64,000 nucleotides of DNA, taken from Arsenophonus nilaparvatae. Its GTDB lineage: Bacteria; Pseudomonadota; Gammaproteobacteria; Enterobacterales; Enterobacteriaceae. The first letter of the stretch is position 1. Every line of letters begins with the position of its first letter. The notes under the pieces are model-generated. The model did no database searches. It was given only the letters and a program-made list of their open reading frames with translations, and had not been told where the DNA came from. Positions 9,050 to 18,889 of this stretch are shown here, one piece after another. The translations under genes and the position numbers were made by a program. The DNA lies in NCBI RefSeq assembly GCF_000757905.1, contig NZ_JRLH01000008.1. One strand, written 5' to 3'.

Positions 9050-10252
9050 ATGATACGTCTGACAATTTTAGGCTCGACGGGTTCAATTGGTAAAACGACA
9101 CTATCAGTAGTCAAAAAAAATCCAGCGAAATTTGAAATTATCGCATTAGTTGCACATAAAAATGTGGCTACTATGGTTCAGCAATGCTTAGAATTCCAGC
9201 CACAATATGCTGCTATGTCAGACGAAAAATTAGCCAATAATCTAAGAAGCATACTAAATAAACACGGATGTAAAACTGAAGTCTTAGCAGGCCAAAAGGG
9301 AGTTTGTGAACTAGCGGCGCTTGATAATGTTGATCAAGTGATGTCCGCAATTACCGGAATTGCTGGATTAATGCCAACATTAGCTGCGATTCGCCAAGGT
9401 AAGCGTATTTTATTAGCCAATAAAGAGTCATTAATTACTAGTGGGCAACTGTTTTTCGACGCAATTAAAAAATATGGTGCTCAGGTCCTGCCTATTGATA
9501 GTGAACATAATGCGATATTTCAAAGTTTACCGACTGAAATTCAGCATAATTTAGGTTTTGCTAATCTTGAACAACATGGAATAACGCGCATAGTATTAAC
9601 TGGCTCGGGTGGTCCTTTTCGTGAAATTCCGCTCGCTTCTCTTAAGAACATGACGCCTAATGAGGCTTGCAATCACCCTAATTGGTCTATGGGGCGTAAG
9701 ATCTCGGTTGATTCGGCAACGATGATGAATAAAGGGCTTGAGTATATTGAAGCTCGGTATTTTTTTAATGCTTCAGCCGAACAAATTGAAGTTATTATTC
9801 ATCCACAATCTGTTATTCATTCCATGGTACGCTATCAGGATGGAAGTGTGATCGCTCAATTAGGTACGCCTGATATGAGAACACCGATTTCCTATAGTAT
9901 GGCTTATCCAGATCGTATCCCTTCAGGTGCAGCGGCACTTGATTTTAAACAATTATCTTCATTAACTTTTATTGCTCCAGATTACCAACGTTACCCCTGT
10001 TTGAAATTAGCGATTGATGCTTGTCATCATGGGCAAGCAGCAACCACAATTTTAAATGCTGCGAATGAAGTTTCTGTTGCTGCATTTTTGGCCGGAAAGC
10101 TTCGATTTACTGATATTGCGCAAGTTAATTTGGATACAGTAGAAAGGTTAAGTTTGGCCGAACCTGATAGCATTGATGCAGTGTTAGCGATTGATAGCGA
10201 AGCGCGTCAAATGGCAATTAATTATATTGAAACATTAGTAATATCCTATTAA
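9050..10252 (+). CDS. dxr: 1-deoxy-D-xylulose 5-phosphate reductoisomerase
   Basis: Dxr (IspC) makes 2-C-methyl-D-erythritol 4-phosphate, the committed step of the MEP isoprenoid pathway, using NADPH. The 400 residues match E. coli (398). The NADPH-binding start is TILGSTGSIGKTTL. Metal and substrate segments are LPIDSEHNAIFQ near residue 150, TGSGGPFR near 185, and NHPNWSMGRKISVDSATMMN near 208. Its product feeds uppS downstream, so the isoprenoid to undecaprenyl route is retained. Confidence 0.98.
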   Translation: MIRLTILGSTGSIGKTTLSVVKKNPAKFEIIALVAHKNVATMVQQCLEFQPQYAAMSDEKLANNLRSILNKHGCKTEVLAGQKGVCELAALDNVDQVMSAITGIAGLMPTLAAIRQGKRILLANKESLITSGQLFFDAIKKYGAQVLPIDSEHNAIFQSLPTEIQHNLGFANLEQHGITRIVLTGSGGPFREIPLASLKNMTPNEACNHPNWSMGRKISVDSATMMNKGLEYIEARYFFNASAEQIEVIIHPQSVIHSMVRYQDGSVIAQLGTPDMRTPISYSMAYPDRIPSGAAALDFKQLSSLTFIAPDYQRYPCLKLAIDACHHGQAATTILNAANEVSVAAFLAGKLRFTDIAQVNLDTVERLSLAEPDSIDAVLAIDSEARQMAINYIETLVISY

Positions 10253-10472
10253 TAAAGAATTTTAGCTGCTCAAATGTTTTTATATTTATCTCAGATTAAA
10301 CTTTTATAAAATTATAATGGGTTAAGGATATCAAAAATGAATAAAGAGCTAACTATTAACTTATTAGTAAATATGGAAATTTTTTGATTCATCTTAAGTA
10401 ATTTTATTTTTATTATCCAAAATAATTAAGCGCAATAGTTATGTAAGCTTATAGTAAAGGAACTTTTTTGGC

Positions 10473-11228
10473 ATGAAACTTATGTATGATAATGATAGCT
10501 CACAGCAACGAATTCCGAGGCATGTTGCTATTATTATGGATGGTAATGGACGCTGGGCTAAGCAACATGGAAAGTTAAGAATTAAAGGGCATCGAGCAGG
10601 AACAGAAGCGGTACAAAAAGCGGTTAAATTTGCTGTTGAAAATGAGATTCAGTCTTTAACGCTCTATGCGTTTAGTAGTGAAAATTGGAATCGACCAGAA
10701 ACTGAGGTTAGTGCTCTGATGGAACTTTTTACTTGGTTTCTGGATGATGAAGTTAAAAATTTAAATATTCATAATGTAAAATTAACGATTATTGGCGATA
10801 TCAGCCGATTTAAAACTAAATTACAAAATCGTATCAAACACGCGGTTGACTTAACCGCAAATAATACCGGATTACAACTCAATATTGCCGCTAATTATGG
10901 TGGTCGTTGGGATATTACCCATGCAATGGGACTTATTGCAGAGAAAATTAAAGCGGGTTCATTATTACCAGAAAATATTAACGAAGATACGGTAAATGAA
11001 TTTATTAGTCTACATGATCAACCAACCGTTGATTTAGTTATTAGAACTGGGAGAGAATATCGCATCAGTAATTTTCTTTTATGGCAGATTGCTTATGCTG
11101 AATTTTATTTTACCGATGTGCTCTGGCCGGATTTTGATGAGGAAGCTTTCAAAAGTGCAATTGTGGCTTTTAATCAGCGTGAACGACGTTTTGGTAACAC
11201 TGAGCCTGATGATATCAATGAAGAATAG
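10473..11228 (+). CDS. uppS: Undecaprenyl diphosphate synthase, with an altered RTGGE motif
   Basis: UppS (IspU) condenses isopentenyl diphosphate onto farnesyl diphosphate to make the C55 lipid carrier for peptidoglycan and O-antigen. The 251 residues are family length. Catalytic Asp is in IIMDGNGRWAKQHGK (about 23), then TLYAFSSENWNRP near residue 63, ANYGGRWDI near 140, and RISNFLLWQIAYAEFYFTD near 197. The conserved RTGGE motif reads RTGRE: Gly, equivalent to E. coli 197, is Arg at residue 194 (AGA at 11052-11054). Whether activity survives is unknown. The start is ATG 10473 with AAAGGA upstream. cdsA follows after 9 nt. Confidence 0.96.
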   Translation: MKLMYDNDSSQQRIPRHVAIIMDGNGRWAKQHGKLRIKGHRAGTEAVQKAVKFAVENEIQSLTLYAFSSENWNRPETEVSALMELFTWFLDDEVKNLNIHNVKLTIIGDISRFKTKLQNRIKHAVDLTANNTGLQLNIAANYGGRWDITHAMGLIAEKIKAGSLLPENINEDTVNEFISLHDQPTVDLVIRTGREYRISNFLLWQIAYAEFYFTDVLWPDFDEEAFKSAIVAFNQRERRFGNTEPDDINEE

Positions 11229-11237
11229 GGGACTCTT

Positions 11238-12092
11238 TTGCTAAACTTAAATGCTCGTATCATTACAGCTATCATACTTATTCCATTAGTTATCGCGGCA
11301 CTTTTTTTCTTACCTCCTAACTTGTTTGGTTATGTTATCATTGTTATTTGCTCGTTAGCTGCTTGGGAATGGAGCCAGTTTATTGGCTGGACAGTGCAGA
11401 TTAAACGAATTATATCTGCTGTTTTATTTGGTATTTGTTTATTGGGTTTACAATTGTCATTTCAGGATCTCAGTCAATTAACAACAGAGCCTTTGATTTT
11501 TTATATTTTATCGGCTGGGTTAGTTTGGTGGTTAGTTGCGATAATATTGGTTGTCACTTTTCCTACTTCTGCTCGATTCTGGTCTCAGTCAGTAATATTA
11601 AAAATTTTGTTTGGTGTTTTAACCATTTTACCTTTTTACTGTGGCATGTTGGTGTTAAAAAGCGTCGATTATCATATTGACAATTTTATCGGTGCTTGGT
11701 GGGTGCTTTATGTCATGCTATTAGTTTGGAGTGCAGATAGTGGCGCTTATTTTTTTGGACATTTATTTGGTAAACATAAATTGGCGGCGAAGGTTTCTCC
11801 TGGTAAAACCTTGGAAGGTATGCTTGGTGGAATGCTGACAGCAGGTATTATAGCCTGGCTATTTAGTTTATTTGTTCCTGTTTTATTAATATCCAAGAAT
11901 TTACTATTTTGTTCTGTTATTGTTGTAATTATTTCTGTTTTTGGTGATTTAACGGAAAGTATGTTTAAACGTCAGGCTGGCATCAAAGATAGTAGTCATT
12001 TAATTCCAGGACATGGTGGCGTATTAGATAGAATCGATAGTTTGACCGCGGCTATACCTGTTTTTGCAGGATTGACATTGTTATTTTTTTAG
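11238..12092 (+). CDS. cdsA: Phosphatidate cytidylyltransferase (CDP-diglyceride synthase)
   Basis: CdsA converts phosphatidate and CTP to CDP-diacylglycerol, the branch point of phospholipid synthesis in the inner membrane. The 284 residues are very hydrophobic, with about eight membrane segments. The family signature is DSSHLIPGHGGVLDRIDSLT near the C-terminus, preceded by WSADSGAYFFGHLFGKHKLA and SPGKTLEG. The start is TTG at 11238, with AGGGG six nt upstream; no better ATG aligns to the family. It sits in the uppS-cdsA-rseP-bamA series with very short gaps. Confidence 0.96.
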   Translation: MLNLNARIITAIILIPLVIAALFFLPPNLFGYVIIVICSLAAWEWSQFIGWTVQIKRIISAVLFGICLLGLQLSFQDLSQLTTEPLIFYILSAGLVWWLVAIILVVTFPTSARFWSQSVILKILFGVLTILPFYCGMLVLKSVDYHIDNFIGAWWVLYVMLLVWSADSGAYFFGHLFGKHKLAAKVSPGKTLEGMLGGMLTAGIIAWLFSLFVPVLLISKNLLFCSVIVVIISVFGDLTESMFKRQAGIKDSSHLIPGHGGVLDRIDSLTAAIPVFAGLTLLFF

Positions 12093-12107
12093 TTTTTAAG
12101 GTATATC

Positions 12108-13460
12108 ATGGGATTTGTTTGGAGTTTAGCGGCATTTATTATTGCATTAGGTGTGCTAATTATCGTACATGAATTTGGCCATTTCTGGGTGGCTAGGCGT
12201 TGTGGTATTTATGTTGAGCGTTTCTCCATTGGTTTTGGCAAAGCCTTATGGCGTAAAGTCGATCGTCATGGTACAGAATTTGTTATCGCCCTGATCCCGT
12301 TAGGTGGCTATGTTAAAATGCTAGATGAGCGAGTAGCCGCTGTAGCACCAGAGCGTCGCCACTTTGCTTTTAATAATAAAACAGTAGGACAACGTGCTGC
12401 AGTGATTAGTGCAGGGCCAATAGCCAATTTTTTATTGGCAATATTTGTTTATTGGTTAGTTTTCATTATTGGTATCCCTTCCGTGCGTCCAGTCATTGAA
12501 GATATTCAGTCAAACTCGATTGCTGAGCAAGCAAATATTTCACCAGGTATGGAACTAAAATCAATAGATGGTATCGAAACCCCTGACTGGAACGCAGTTC
12601 GTCTCGCCTTAATTAGTAAAATTGGTGATGAAGAATTAAGCATGAAGGTTTTACCTATTGGAAATTCAACGCCGATAAAAAAAGTGATTGATTTGCGGGA
12701 ATGGCATTTTGATCCAGAAACTCAGGATCCGGTTTTATCTTTAGGAATTATGCCAGTTAGTGCCAGGCAAGATCCCATTGTGCGTAATATTCAACCTGGC
12801 TCAGCGGCGGCATTATCAGGTTTACAAGTAGAAGACAGAATTGTAAAAGTGGGTGATCAGATAATAGATGTTTGGCATCCATTCACCTATTTTGTTCGGC
12901 AAAGTCCTAATATTCCATTGTTATTGACGATCGAAAGACAAGGTGAACAGCAGCAATTAACGTTAACACCAGAAGTAAAAACGATAGCTAAAGGGCGGCA
13001 AATTGGATTTGCCGGGCTTGAATTATCAGTAATACCACTTGCAGATGAGTATAAAATCACTCAGCAATATGGTCCGTTTTATGCGTTGTACCAGGCAACG
13101 GATAAAACTTGGCAGTTGATGAAGTTGACAGTTAGCATGATAGGTAAATTGGTCACTGGTGATATTAAACTCAATAATCTTAGTGGGCCTGTTTCTATTG
13201 CAAAAGGAGCCGGCATTTCCGCTGAGTCTGGGTTAGTGTATTATCTGATGTTTATTGCATTAATTAGTGTCAATTTAGGGATCATTAACCTGTTTCCTTT
13301 GCCTGTATTAGATGGTGGGCACTTACTTTTCTTGTTAATCGAAAAGATTAAAGGAAAACCAGTGTCTGAGCGTGTACAAGACTTCAGCTATCGTATTGGT
13401 GCTATTGCATTGATATTATTAATGGGGCTTGCACTTTTCAATGATTTCTCTCGTCTTTAA
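12108..13460 (+). CDS. rseP: Site-2 intramembrane zinc metalloprotease RseP
   Basis: RseP makes the second cut in RseA to release sigma E, and clears signal-peptide remnants from the inner membrane. At 450 residues it equals E. coli RseP. The zinc motif HEFGH is at about residues 22-26 in the first membrane helix (IIVHEFGHFWVARR). Tandem PDZ domains follow in the periplasm, and the second metal-ligand motif, LFPLPVLDGGHLLF, is near residue 394. All key residues are present. Its placement directly before bamA links envelope stress response to outer-membrane assembly. Confidence 0.97.
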   Translation: MGFVWSLAAFIIALGVLIIVHEFGHFWVARRCGIYVERFSIGFGKALWRKVDRHGTEFVIALIPLGGYVKMLDERVAAVAPERRHFAFNNKTVGQRAAVISAGPIANFLLAIFVYWLVFIIGIPSVRPVIEDIQSNSIAEQANISPGMELKSIDGIETPDWNAVRLALISKIGDEELSMKVLPIGNSTPIKKVIDLREWHFDPETQDPVLSLGIMPVSARQDPIVRNIQPGSAAALSGLQVEDRIVKVGDQIIDVWHPFTYFVRQSPNIPLLLTIERQGEQQQLTLTPEVKTIAKGRQIGFAGLELSVIPLADEYKITQQYGPFYALYQATDKTWQLMKLTVSMIGKLVTGDIKLNNLSGPVSIAKGAGISAESGLVYYLMFIALISVNLGIINLFPLPVLDGGHLLFLLIEKIKGKPVSERVQDFSYRIGAIALILLMGLALFNDFSRL

Positions 13461-13493
13461 GAGAGAGACTAGTTAGGAATACTCATAACAACA

Positions 13494-15902
13494 ATGGCGA
13501 TGAAAAAGTTGCTCATAGCATCGCTGCTATTTGGCAGCGCCACTGCATACGGTTCAGACGGGTTTGTAGTTCAAGATATTCATTTTGAAGGTCTTCAACG
13601 CGTCGCCGTTGGTGCAGCACTATTGAATATGCCTGTTCGGGTAGGAGATACGATTAATAATGACGATATAGGTCGTACTATTCGAGCGCTATTTTCAACG
13701 GGTAATTTCGAAGATGTTAGAGTTTTGCGTGATGGAAATACGCTTATAGTTCAAGTAAAAGAGCGGCCAACTATTGCAAGCATTACATTCTCTGGTAATA
13801 AGTCGGTTAAAGACGATTTATTAAAGCAAAATCTTGAGGCTTCCAATATTCGCGTTGGTGAAGCCCTCGATCGCACAAAACTGGCGAATATCGAAAAGGG
13901 TCTGGAAGATTTTTATTACAGTGTTGGTAAGTATAATGCGACAGTTAAAGCAGTAGTCACACCGCTACCGCGTAATCGTGTTGACTTAAAATTAATCTTT
14001 TCTGAAGGCGTTTCAGCTAAGATCCAACAGATTAATATCGTCGGTAATAAAGCATTTACCACGGGTGAATTGGTAAATCGTTTTCAATTACGTGATGATG
14101 TACCCTGGTGGAATTTTATTGCTGATCAAAAATATCAGAAACAAAAACTGGCAGGTGATTTAGAAACCCTACGCAGTTTTTATCTCGACCGAGGTTATGC
14201 CAAATTTAATATCGACTCAACTAATGTCAGTCTGACACCTGATAAGAAAGGTATTTATGTCACTATCAATGTGACAGAAGGTGATAAATATACCATATCC
14301 GGCGTTGAATTAAATGGCGAAACTGCTGGCCATTATGATGAAATCAACCAATTAATCACCATCAAACCTTCTTCGCTTTATAATGGTACTGAAGTTACTA
14401 ACATGGAGAACAAAATTAAGGATCTCCTGGGTCGTTATGGTTATGCTTATCCTCGTGTTATTACCCAACCTGAAATCAATGATGAAGATAAAACCGTTAA
14501 ACTGCATGTGAATGTTGATGCAGGTAGCCGTTTCTATGTTCGCCAAATCCGTTTTGTCGGCAATGATGTTAGTAAAGATTCTGTTTTACGTCGTGAGATG
14601 CGTCAGATGGAAGGCGCTTGGTTAGGCAATGATTTGGTTAACCTAGGCAAAGAACGATTAAATCGGACCGGTTTTTTCGAAACCGTTGATGTTGAAACGC
14701 AACGTGTACCTGGTACACCTGATCAAGTTGATGTGGTCTATAAAGTTAAAGAACGTAATACCGGCTCGATGAACTTCGGCATTGGTTTTGGTACTGAAAG
14801 TGGTATCAGTTTCCAAGTCGGTGTTCAACAAGAAAACTGGCTTGGTACTGGTAATGCTGTTGGTATTAGTGCAAGCAAGAATGATTATTCGACTTATGCG
14901 GAATTATCATTAACCGATCCTTATTTTACCGTTAATGGTGTCAGCTTGGGTGGCCGATTATTCTATAATGATTTTAGTGCCAAGGATGCCGATCTTTCAC
15001 GCTATAATAATAAAACTTATGGTGTTGATAGTACCTTGAGTTTTCCTTTTAATGAAAATAATGCGTTTCGAATTGGGGCAGGTTTTGTTCATAACTCCCT
15101 GTCTGATATGAAAGCTCAAGTTGGAATGTGGCGTTATTTACAAAGTATGGGCGAAAATCCTAATTTTGATGATAAAGCGCGCTATAATGCTAATGATTTT
15201 ACCCTTAATTTAGGTTGGACTTATAATAACCTAGATCGTGGTTTCTTCCCGACAGCGGGCAATAAAACTTCATTAAATAGTAAAATCACCATTCCCGGTT
15301 CTAATAATCAATACTATAAGATTCGGTTTGATACATCGCAATATTATCCCATTGATGAGGATAACAAATGGGTATTATTAGGCCGGGCACAGTTAGGTTA
15401 TGGTAATGGTTTTGGTGGAAAAGAATTACCATTTTATGAAAACTTTTATGCTGGAGGTGCTGGTACGGTACGTGGTTTTCGTTCTAATAATATCGGCCCT
15501 AAAGCAATTTATCTTGAAAAAGATAAAACAACTGGGGAAATCAACCCAAAATCGGGTAGTCCCTCAACGGATGCAGTTGGCGGCAATGCAATGGCAACAG
15601 CGTCCTTGGAGTTAATTACGCCAACCCCGTTTATTGATGAAAAGTATGCTAATTCGATCAGAACTTCTTTCTTTATTGATGCGGGTACTGTTTGGGATTC
15701 GAATTGGAGTAACACCCCCGCAAGTGGGAGAGCAGGAAGGCCTGACTATGGTAAGGCATCCAATATTCGAGTTTCGACAGGGATTGCATTACAATGGATG
15801 TCACCACTTGGTCCGCTGGTCTTTTCTTATGCCAAGCCAATAAAAGATTATGAAGGTGACAAATCTGAAGAGTTTCAGTTTAATATTGGTAGGACGTGGT
15901 AA
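13494..15902 (+). CDS. bamA: Outer membrane protein assembly factor BamA
   Basis: BamA is the Omp85 core of the BAM complex that inserts beta-barrel proteins in the outer membrane. The 802 residues are close to E. coli (810). A signal peptide, MAMKKLLIASLLFGSATAYG, precedes mature DGFVVQDIHFEGLQRVAVG. Five POTRA domains run to about residue 420, then a 16-strand barrel with the VRGF motif (AGGAGTVRGFRSN near residue 655) and a C-terminal FNIGRTW, the usual aromatic-terminated strand. The gene is complete with no sign of decay. Confidence 0.98.
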   Translation: MAMKKLLIASLLFGSATAYGSDGFVVQDIHFEGLQRVAVGAALLNMPVRVGDTINNDDIGRTIRALFSTGNFEDVRVLRDGNTLIVQVKERPTIASITFSGNKSVKDDLLKQNLEASNIRVGEALDRTKLANIEKGLEDFYYSVGKYNATVKAVVTPLPRNRVDLKLIFSEGVSAKIQQINIVGNKAFTTGELVNRFQLRDDVPWWNFIADQKYQKQKLAGDLETLRSFYLDRGYAKFNIDSTNVSLTPDKKGIYVTINVTEGDKYTISGVELNGETAGHYDEINQLITIKPSSLYNGTEVTNMENKIKDLLGRYGYAYPRVITQPEINDEDKTVKLHVNVDAGSRFYVRQIRFVGNDVSKDSVLRREMRQMEGAWLGNDLVNLGKERLNRTGFFETVDVETQRVPGTPDQVDVVYKVKERNTGSMNFGIGFGTESGISFQVGVQQENWLGTGNAVGISASKNDYSTYAELSLTDPYFTVNGVSLGGRLFYNDFSAKDADLSRYNNKTYGVDSTLSFPFNENNAFRIGAGFVHNSLSDMKAQVGMWRYLQSMGENPNFDDKARYNANDFTLNLGWTYNNLDRGFFPTAGNKTSLNSKITIPGSNNQYYKIRFDTSQYYPIDEDNKWVLLGRAQLGYGNGFGGKELPFYENFYAGGAGTVRGFRSNNIGPKAIYLEKDKTTGEINPKSGSPSTDAVGGNAMATASLELITPTPFIDEKYANSIRTSFFIDAGTVWDSNWSNTPASGRAGRPDYGKASNIRVSTGIALQWMSPLGPLVFSYAKPIKDYEGDKSEEFQFNIGRTW

Positions 15903-15962
15903 AACGTCAATTCAATTCATCGATTCGCTTGTGGTCAGATCATAAGAGATAAGGAGTTTAGT

Positions 15963-16454
15963 GTGAAAAAATTGTTGTGTGCAGCAGGTTTAGGTTTGAT
16001 TTTATCTGTATCTGCCAGTGCTTATGCAGAGAAAGTTGCCGTTATTAACGTCGGTGAAGTTTTTCAGAACATAGCAACCAGTAAAGCGGTAACTAAGCAA
16101 CTTGAAAAAGAGTTCAAAGGACGCGCTAATGAGTTGCAAAATATGGAAAAAGATTTACAGGCTCGGGCAGAAAAATTGCAAAAAAGCGCCGCTAAGCCTA
16201 ATGAAAAAGATCTTCAAGCGTTTGAGGCTAAGCGGAAAGATTTTCTTCAAAAAGCACAGCAATTTGAACAAGATAACCAACGTCGTCAGCAAGAAGAGCG
16301 CAATAAAATATTGCAAACGATAAAGACCGCAACTAAAGCGGTTGCAGAAAAAGAGCGTTACGACGTGGTTGTTGACGTAAATGCGGTTCTCTATCCGGAA
16401 AACAGTTCTAGCCTGAAAAATATTACCGATCTGGTTATTAAGAAGGTTAAATAA
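15963..16454 (+). CDS. skp: Periplasmic chaperone Skp
   Basis: Skp (OmpH) is a trimeric jellyfish-shaped chaperone that carries unfolded outer-membrane proteins to BAM. The 163 residues have a signal peptide, MKKLLCAAGLGLILSVSASA, cleaved after YA near residue 22. A small beta body starts KVAVINVGEVFQN, then long charged helices (about 45-115) rich in Lys, Gln and Glu form the coiled-coil arms. The start is GTG with AAGGAG six nt upstream, as in E. coli. It lies between bamA and lpxD, three nt before the latter. Confidence 0.96.
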   Translation: MKKLLCAAGLGLILSVSASAYAEKVAVINVGEVFQNIATSKAVTKQLEKEFKGRANELQNMEKDLQARAEKLQKSAAKPNEKDLQAFEAKRKDFLQKAQQFEQDNQRRQQEERNKILQTIKTATKAVAEKERYDVVVDVNAVLYPENSSSLKNITDLVIKKVK

Positions 16455-16457
16455 TAG

Positions 16458-17486
16458 ATGGTTTCTATTCGATTAGCTGATTTAGCCCAGCAATTGGACG
16501 CGCAGCTACATGGTGATGGTAATATTACCATTACCGCTATTGCGCCTATGCATTTAGCGAAGGAAGGGCAAATTACTTTTTTATCGGATAGCCGTTACCT
16601 AACGCAATTGGCAAAATGCAAAGCTGCTGCTGTGGTATTAAAGCAAGAGGATCTAGCCGAGAGTAAAATAGCCGCATTAGTGGTTAAAGATCCTTATCTT
16701 GCCTATGCTCGATTAGCTCAAATTTTGGATACCACGCCAAAACCTGCACAAAATATCCATCCTTCAGCGGTTATTGCGGAAGATGTTAAGCTCGGCGAAG
16801 ATGTTGCCATTGGCGCTAATGCCGTTATTGAGTCAGGGGCGACATTAGGTAATCAGGTTATTATTGGCGCAGGTTGCTTTATTGGTAAAAATGTCAAGAT
16901 CAGTCAGTCTACGCGTTTATGGGCAAATGTTTCTGTCTATCATAGTGTCGAGATAGGTGAACAGTGTCTTATCCAATCTGGAACAGTTATTGGTTCAGAT
17001 GGTTTTGGCTATGCAAATGAAAAAGGCCAATGGATAAAAATACCTCAATTAGGTACAGTTATTATTGGAAATAATGTTGAAATTGGTGCTTGTACCACCA
17101 TTGACCGCGGTGCACTAGAGAATACAATAATTGGTAATGGGGTTATCATTGATAACCAATGTCAGATTGCTCACAATGTGATTATCGGTGATCATAGTGC
17201 TATTGCTGGTGGTGTTATTATGGCCGGTAGCCTGAAAATAGGCCAATATTGTATGATTGGTGGTGCCAGCGTGATTAATGGACATATGGAAATTTGTGAT
17301 AAAGTTACTATAACCGGAATGGGAATGGTAATGCGTCCAATTAGTGAGCCGGGAATTTACTCTTCTGGCATCCCATTACAGCCAAATAAGGTTTGGCGAA
17401 AAACAGCCGCTTTAGTCATGAATATTAATGAAATGGCCAAGCGTATGAAGGCACTAGAACGTAAGGTATTTAGTAAAGATAACTAA
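16458..17486 (+). CDS. lpxD: UDP-3-O-acyl-glucosamine N-acyltransferase
   Basis: LpxD adds the second 3-hydroxyacyl chain in lipid A synthesis, using acyl-ACP. The 342 residues match the family (E. coli 341). The N-terminal uridine-binding domain has GQITFLSDSRY. A left-handed beta-helix follows with many hexapeptide repeats (VIIGAGCFIGKNVKI, TVIGSDGFGYA). The catalytic His is in QIAHNVIIGDHSAIAGG near residue 237. A C-terminal helix, NEMAKRMKALERKV, completes it. It belongs with fabZ, lpxA and lpxB in the lipid A cluster. Confidence 0.97.
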   Translation: MVSIRLADLAQQLDAQLHGDGNITITAIAPMHLAKEGQITFLSDSRYLTQLAKCKAAAVVLKQEDLAESKIAALVVKDPYLAYARLAQILDTTPKPAQNIHPSAVIAEDVKLGEDVAIGANAVIESGATLGNQVIIGAGCFIGKNVKISQSTRLWANVSVYHSVEIGEQCLIQSGTVIGSDGFGYANEKGQWIKIPQLGTVIIGNNVEIGACTTIDRGALENTIIGNGVIIDNQCQIAHNVIIGDHSAIAGGVIMAGSLKIGQYCMIGGASVINGHMEICDKVTITGMGMVMRPISEPGIYSSGIPLQPNKVWRKTAALVMNINEMAKRMKALERKVFSKDN

Positions 17487-17510
17487 ATACTGCTGTGTAG
17501 ATTTGTTAAT

Positions 17511-17553
17511 TGCGGCCTGCAGATTACCTTATTGAGGGTTAAAGCAGGCCGCA
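17511..17553 (+). terminator. Long-loop GC-rich hairpin between lpxD and fabZ
   Basis: The arms TGCGGCCTGC and GCAGGCCGCA are perfect 10-bp complements with a 23-nt loop, followed by AT-rich sequence that includes a T6 run about 16 nt later. It could attenuate read-through from the lpxD operon or be an RNA processing site. Confidence 0.5.
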
Positions 17554-17599
17554 TTATTAATATATAATTTTTTAAATTTAAACAAGAAGAGTCTTTTCT

Positions 17600-18052
17600 A
17601 TGAGTGATAAACATACTCTGGATATAGAAGAAATTTTAGGTTTGTTACCCCATCGCTATCCTTTTTTGTTAGTTGATCGTGTATTGGATTTTGAAGAAGG
17701 TAAATTTTTACGAGCAGTAAAAAATGTCTCTTTCAATGAACCTTTCTTTCAAGGTCATTTTCCGGGTAAACCAATATTTCCGGGGGTATTAATTCTTGAG
17801 GCAATGGCTCAGGCGGCTGGTATTTTAGCTTTCAAGAGTGTGGGAAAATTAGAGCCTGGCGAACTTTATTATTTTGCTGGTATTGACGAAGCAAGATTTA
17901 AACATCCGGTGCAACCTGGTGATCAGATGATTTTTGAGGTAACGTTTGTTAAAACTAAGCGTGGTTTGACGCGTTTTAAAGGTATTGCAAAAGTGGATGA
18001 AAAAGTTGTTTGTGAAGCGACAATGATGTGTGCTCGCAGCCAAGAAGCATAA
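17600..18052 (+). CDS. fabZ: 3-hydroxyacyl-ACP dehydratase FabZ
   Basis: FabZ dehydrates 3-hydroxyacyl-ACP in fatty acid elongation and competes with LpxA and LpxD for hydroxymyristoyl-ACP. The 150 residues show the hotdog fold: LLPHRYPFLLVDRVLDFE near residue 15, the catalytic His in QGHFPGKPIFPGV (about 54), and Glu in LEAMAQAAGILA (about 68). MCARSQEA is the C-terminus. It is followed 14 nt later by lpxA. Confidence 0.98.
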   Translation: MSDKHTLDIEEILGLLPHRYPFLLVDRVLDFEEGKFLRAVKNVSFNEPFFQGHFPGKPIFPGVLILEAMAQAAGILAFKSVGKLEPGELYYFAGIDEARFKHPVQPGDQMIFEVTFVKTKRGLTRFKGIAKVDEKVVCEATMMCARSQEA

Positions 18053-18066
18053 AAATGAGGGCTGAT

Positions 18067-18864
18067 ATGATTAATAAAACAGCGATTATTCATCCCTCTT
18101 CTATTATTAAAGAGGGCGCGATTATCGGTGCAAATGTCCACATAGGCCCGTTTTGCTATATTGGTTCTCAGGTTGAAATTGGTGCAGATACCACACTGAA
18201 ATCTCATGTGGTTGTCAATGGCAATACCAAAATTGGTTGTAATAACCAGATATTTCAGTTTGTCACGATAGGTGAAATTAATCAGGATCTAAAATACCAA
18301 GGAGAACCAACTCGAGTTGAGATTGGTGATCGCAATCGTATTAGGGAGAGTTGTACCATTCACCGTGGAACCCTACAAGGCGGAGGTTTAACCAAAATAG
18401 GTCATGATAATCTATTGATGGTAAATACCCATATAGCCCATGATTGTTTGCTAGGCAATTATTGTATAATTGCTAATAACGGTACGCTTGGTGGACATGT
18501 TAAACTAGATGATTATGCCATCATTGGTGGTATGAGTGCGGTGCATCAATTTTGCCAAATTGGTGCTCATGTTATGGTTGGTGGCTGCTCTGGTGTTGCC
18601 CAAGATGTTCCGCCTTATGTCATTGCGCAAGGTAATCATGCGACTCCTTATGGTGTGAATATTGAAGGTTTAAAACGTCGAGGCTTTGATAAAGAATCAC
18701 TACATGCGATTAGGAATGCGTATAAAATCCTTTACCGATGTGGTAAAACGCTAGATGAGGCCAGACAAGAATTGGTCGTTCTAGGTGAAAAAAATCAACA
18801 GGTAAAAATACTGAGTGATTTTTTAGAAAATTCAGCGCAATCTAACCGCGGGATTATTCGTTAA
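18067..18864 (+). CDS. lpxA: UDP-N-acetylglucosamine acyltransferase
   Basis: LpxA makes the first acyl transfer of lipid A synthesis. An in-frame ATG at 18028 overlaps fabZ. The family start MINKTAIIHPSS, with GAGGG five nt upstream, points to ATG 18067 and 265 residues (E. coli 262). Hexapeptide beta-helix repeats (IGANVHIGPFCYIG) run to about residue 190. The catalytic His is in MVNTHIAHDCLLG near 125, and the acyl-ruler region HVMVGGCSGVAQDVPPY is present. The C-terminal helical part has NIEGLKRRGF and ends RGIIR. Confidence 0.98.
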   Translation: MINKTAIIHPSSIIKEGAIIGANVHIGPFCYIGSQVEIGADTTLKSHVVVNGNTKIGCNNQIFQFVTIGEINQDLKYQGEPTRVEIGDRNRIRESCTIHRGTLQGGGLTKIGHDNLLMVNTHIAHDCLLGNYCIIANNGTLGGHVKLDDYAIIGGMSAVHQFCQIGAHVMVGGCSGVAQDVPPYVIAQGNHATPYGVNIEGLKRRGFDKESLHAIRNAYKILYRCGKTLDEARQELVVLGEKNQQVKILSDFLENSAQSNRGIIR

Positions 18865-18889
18865 CAAGCAACCTGAATAGGAGAAATCT

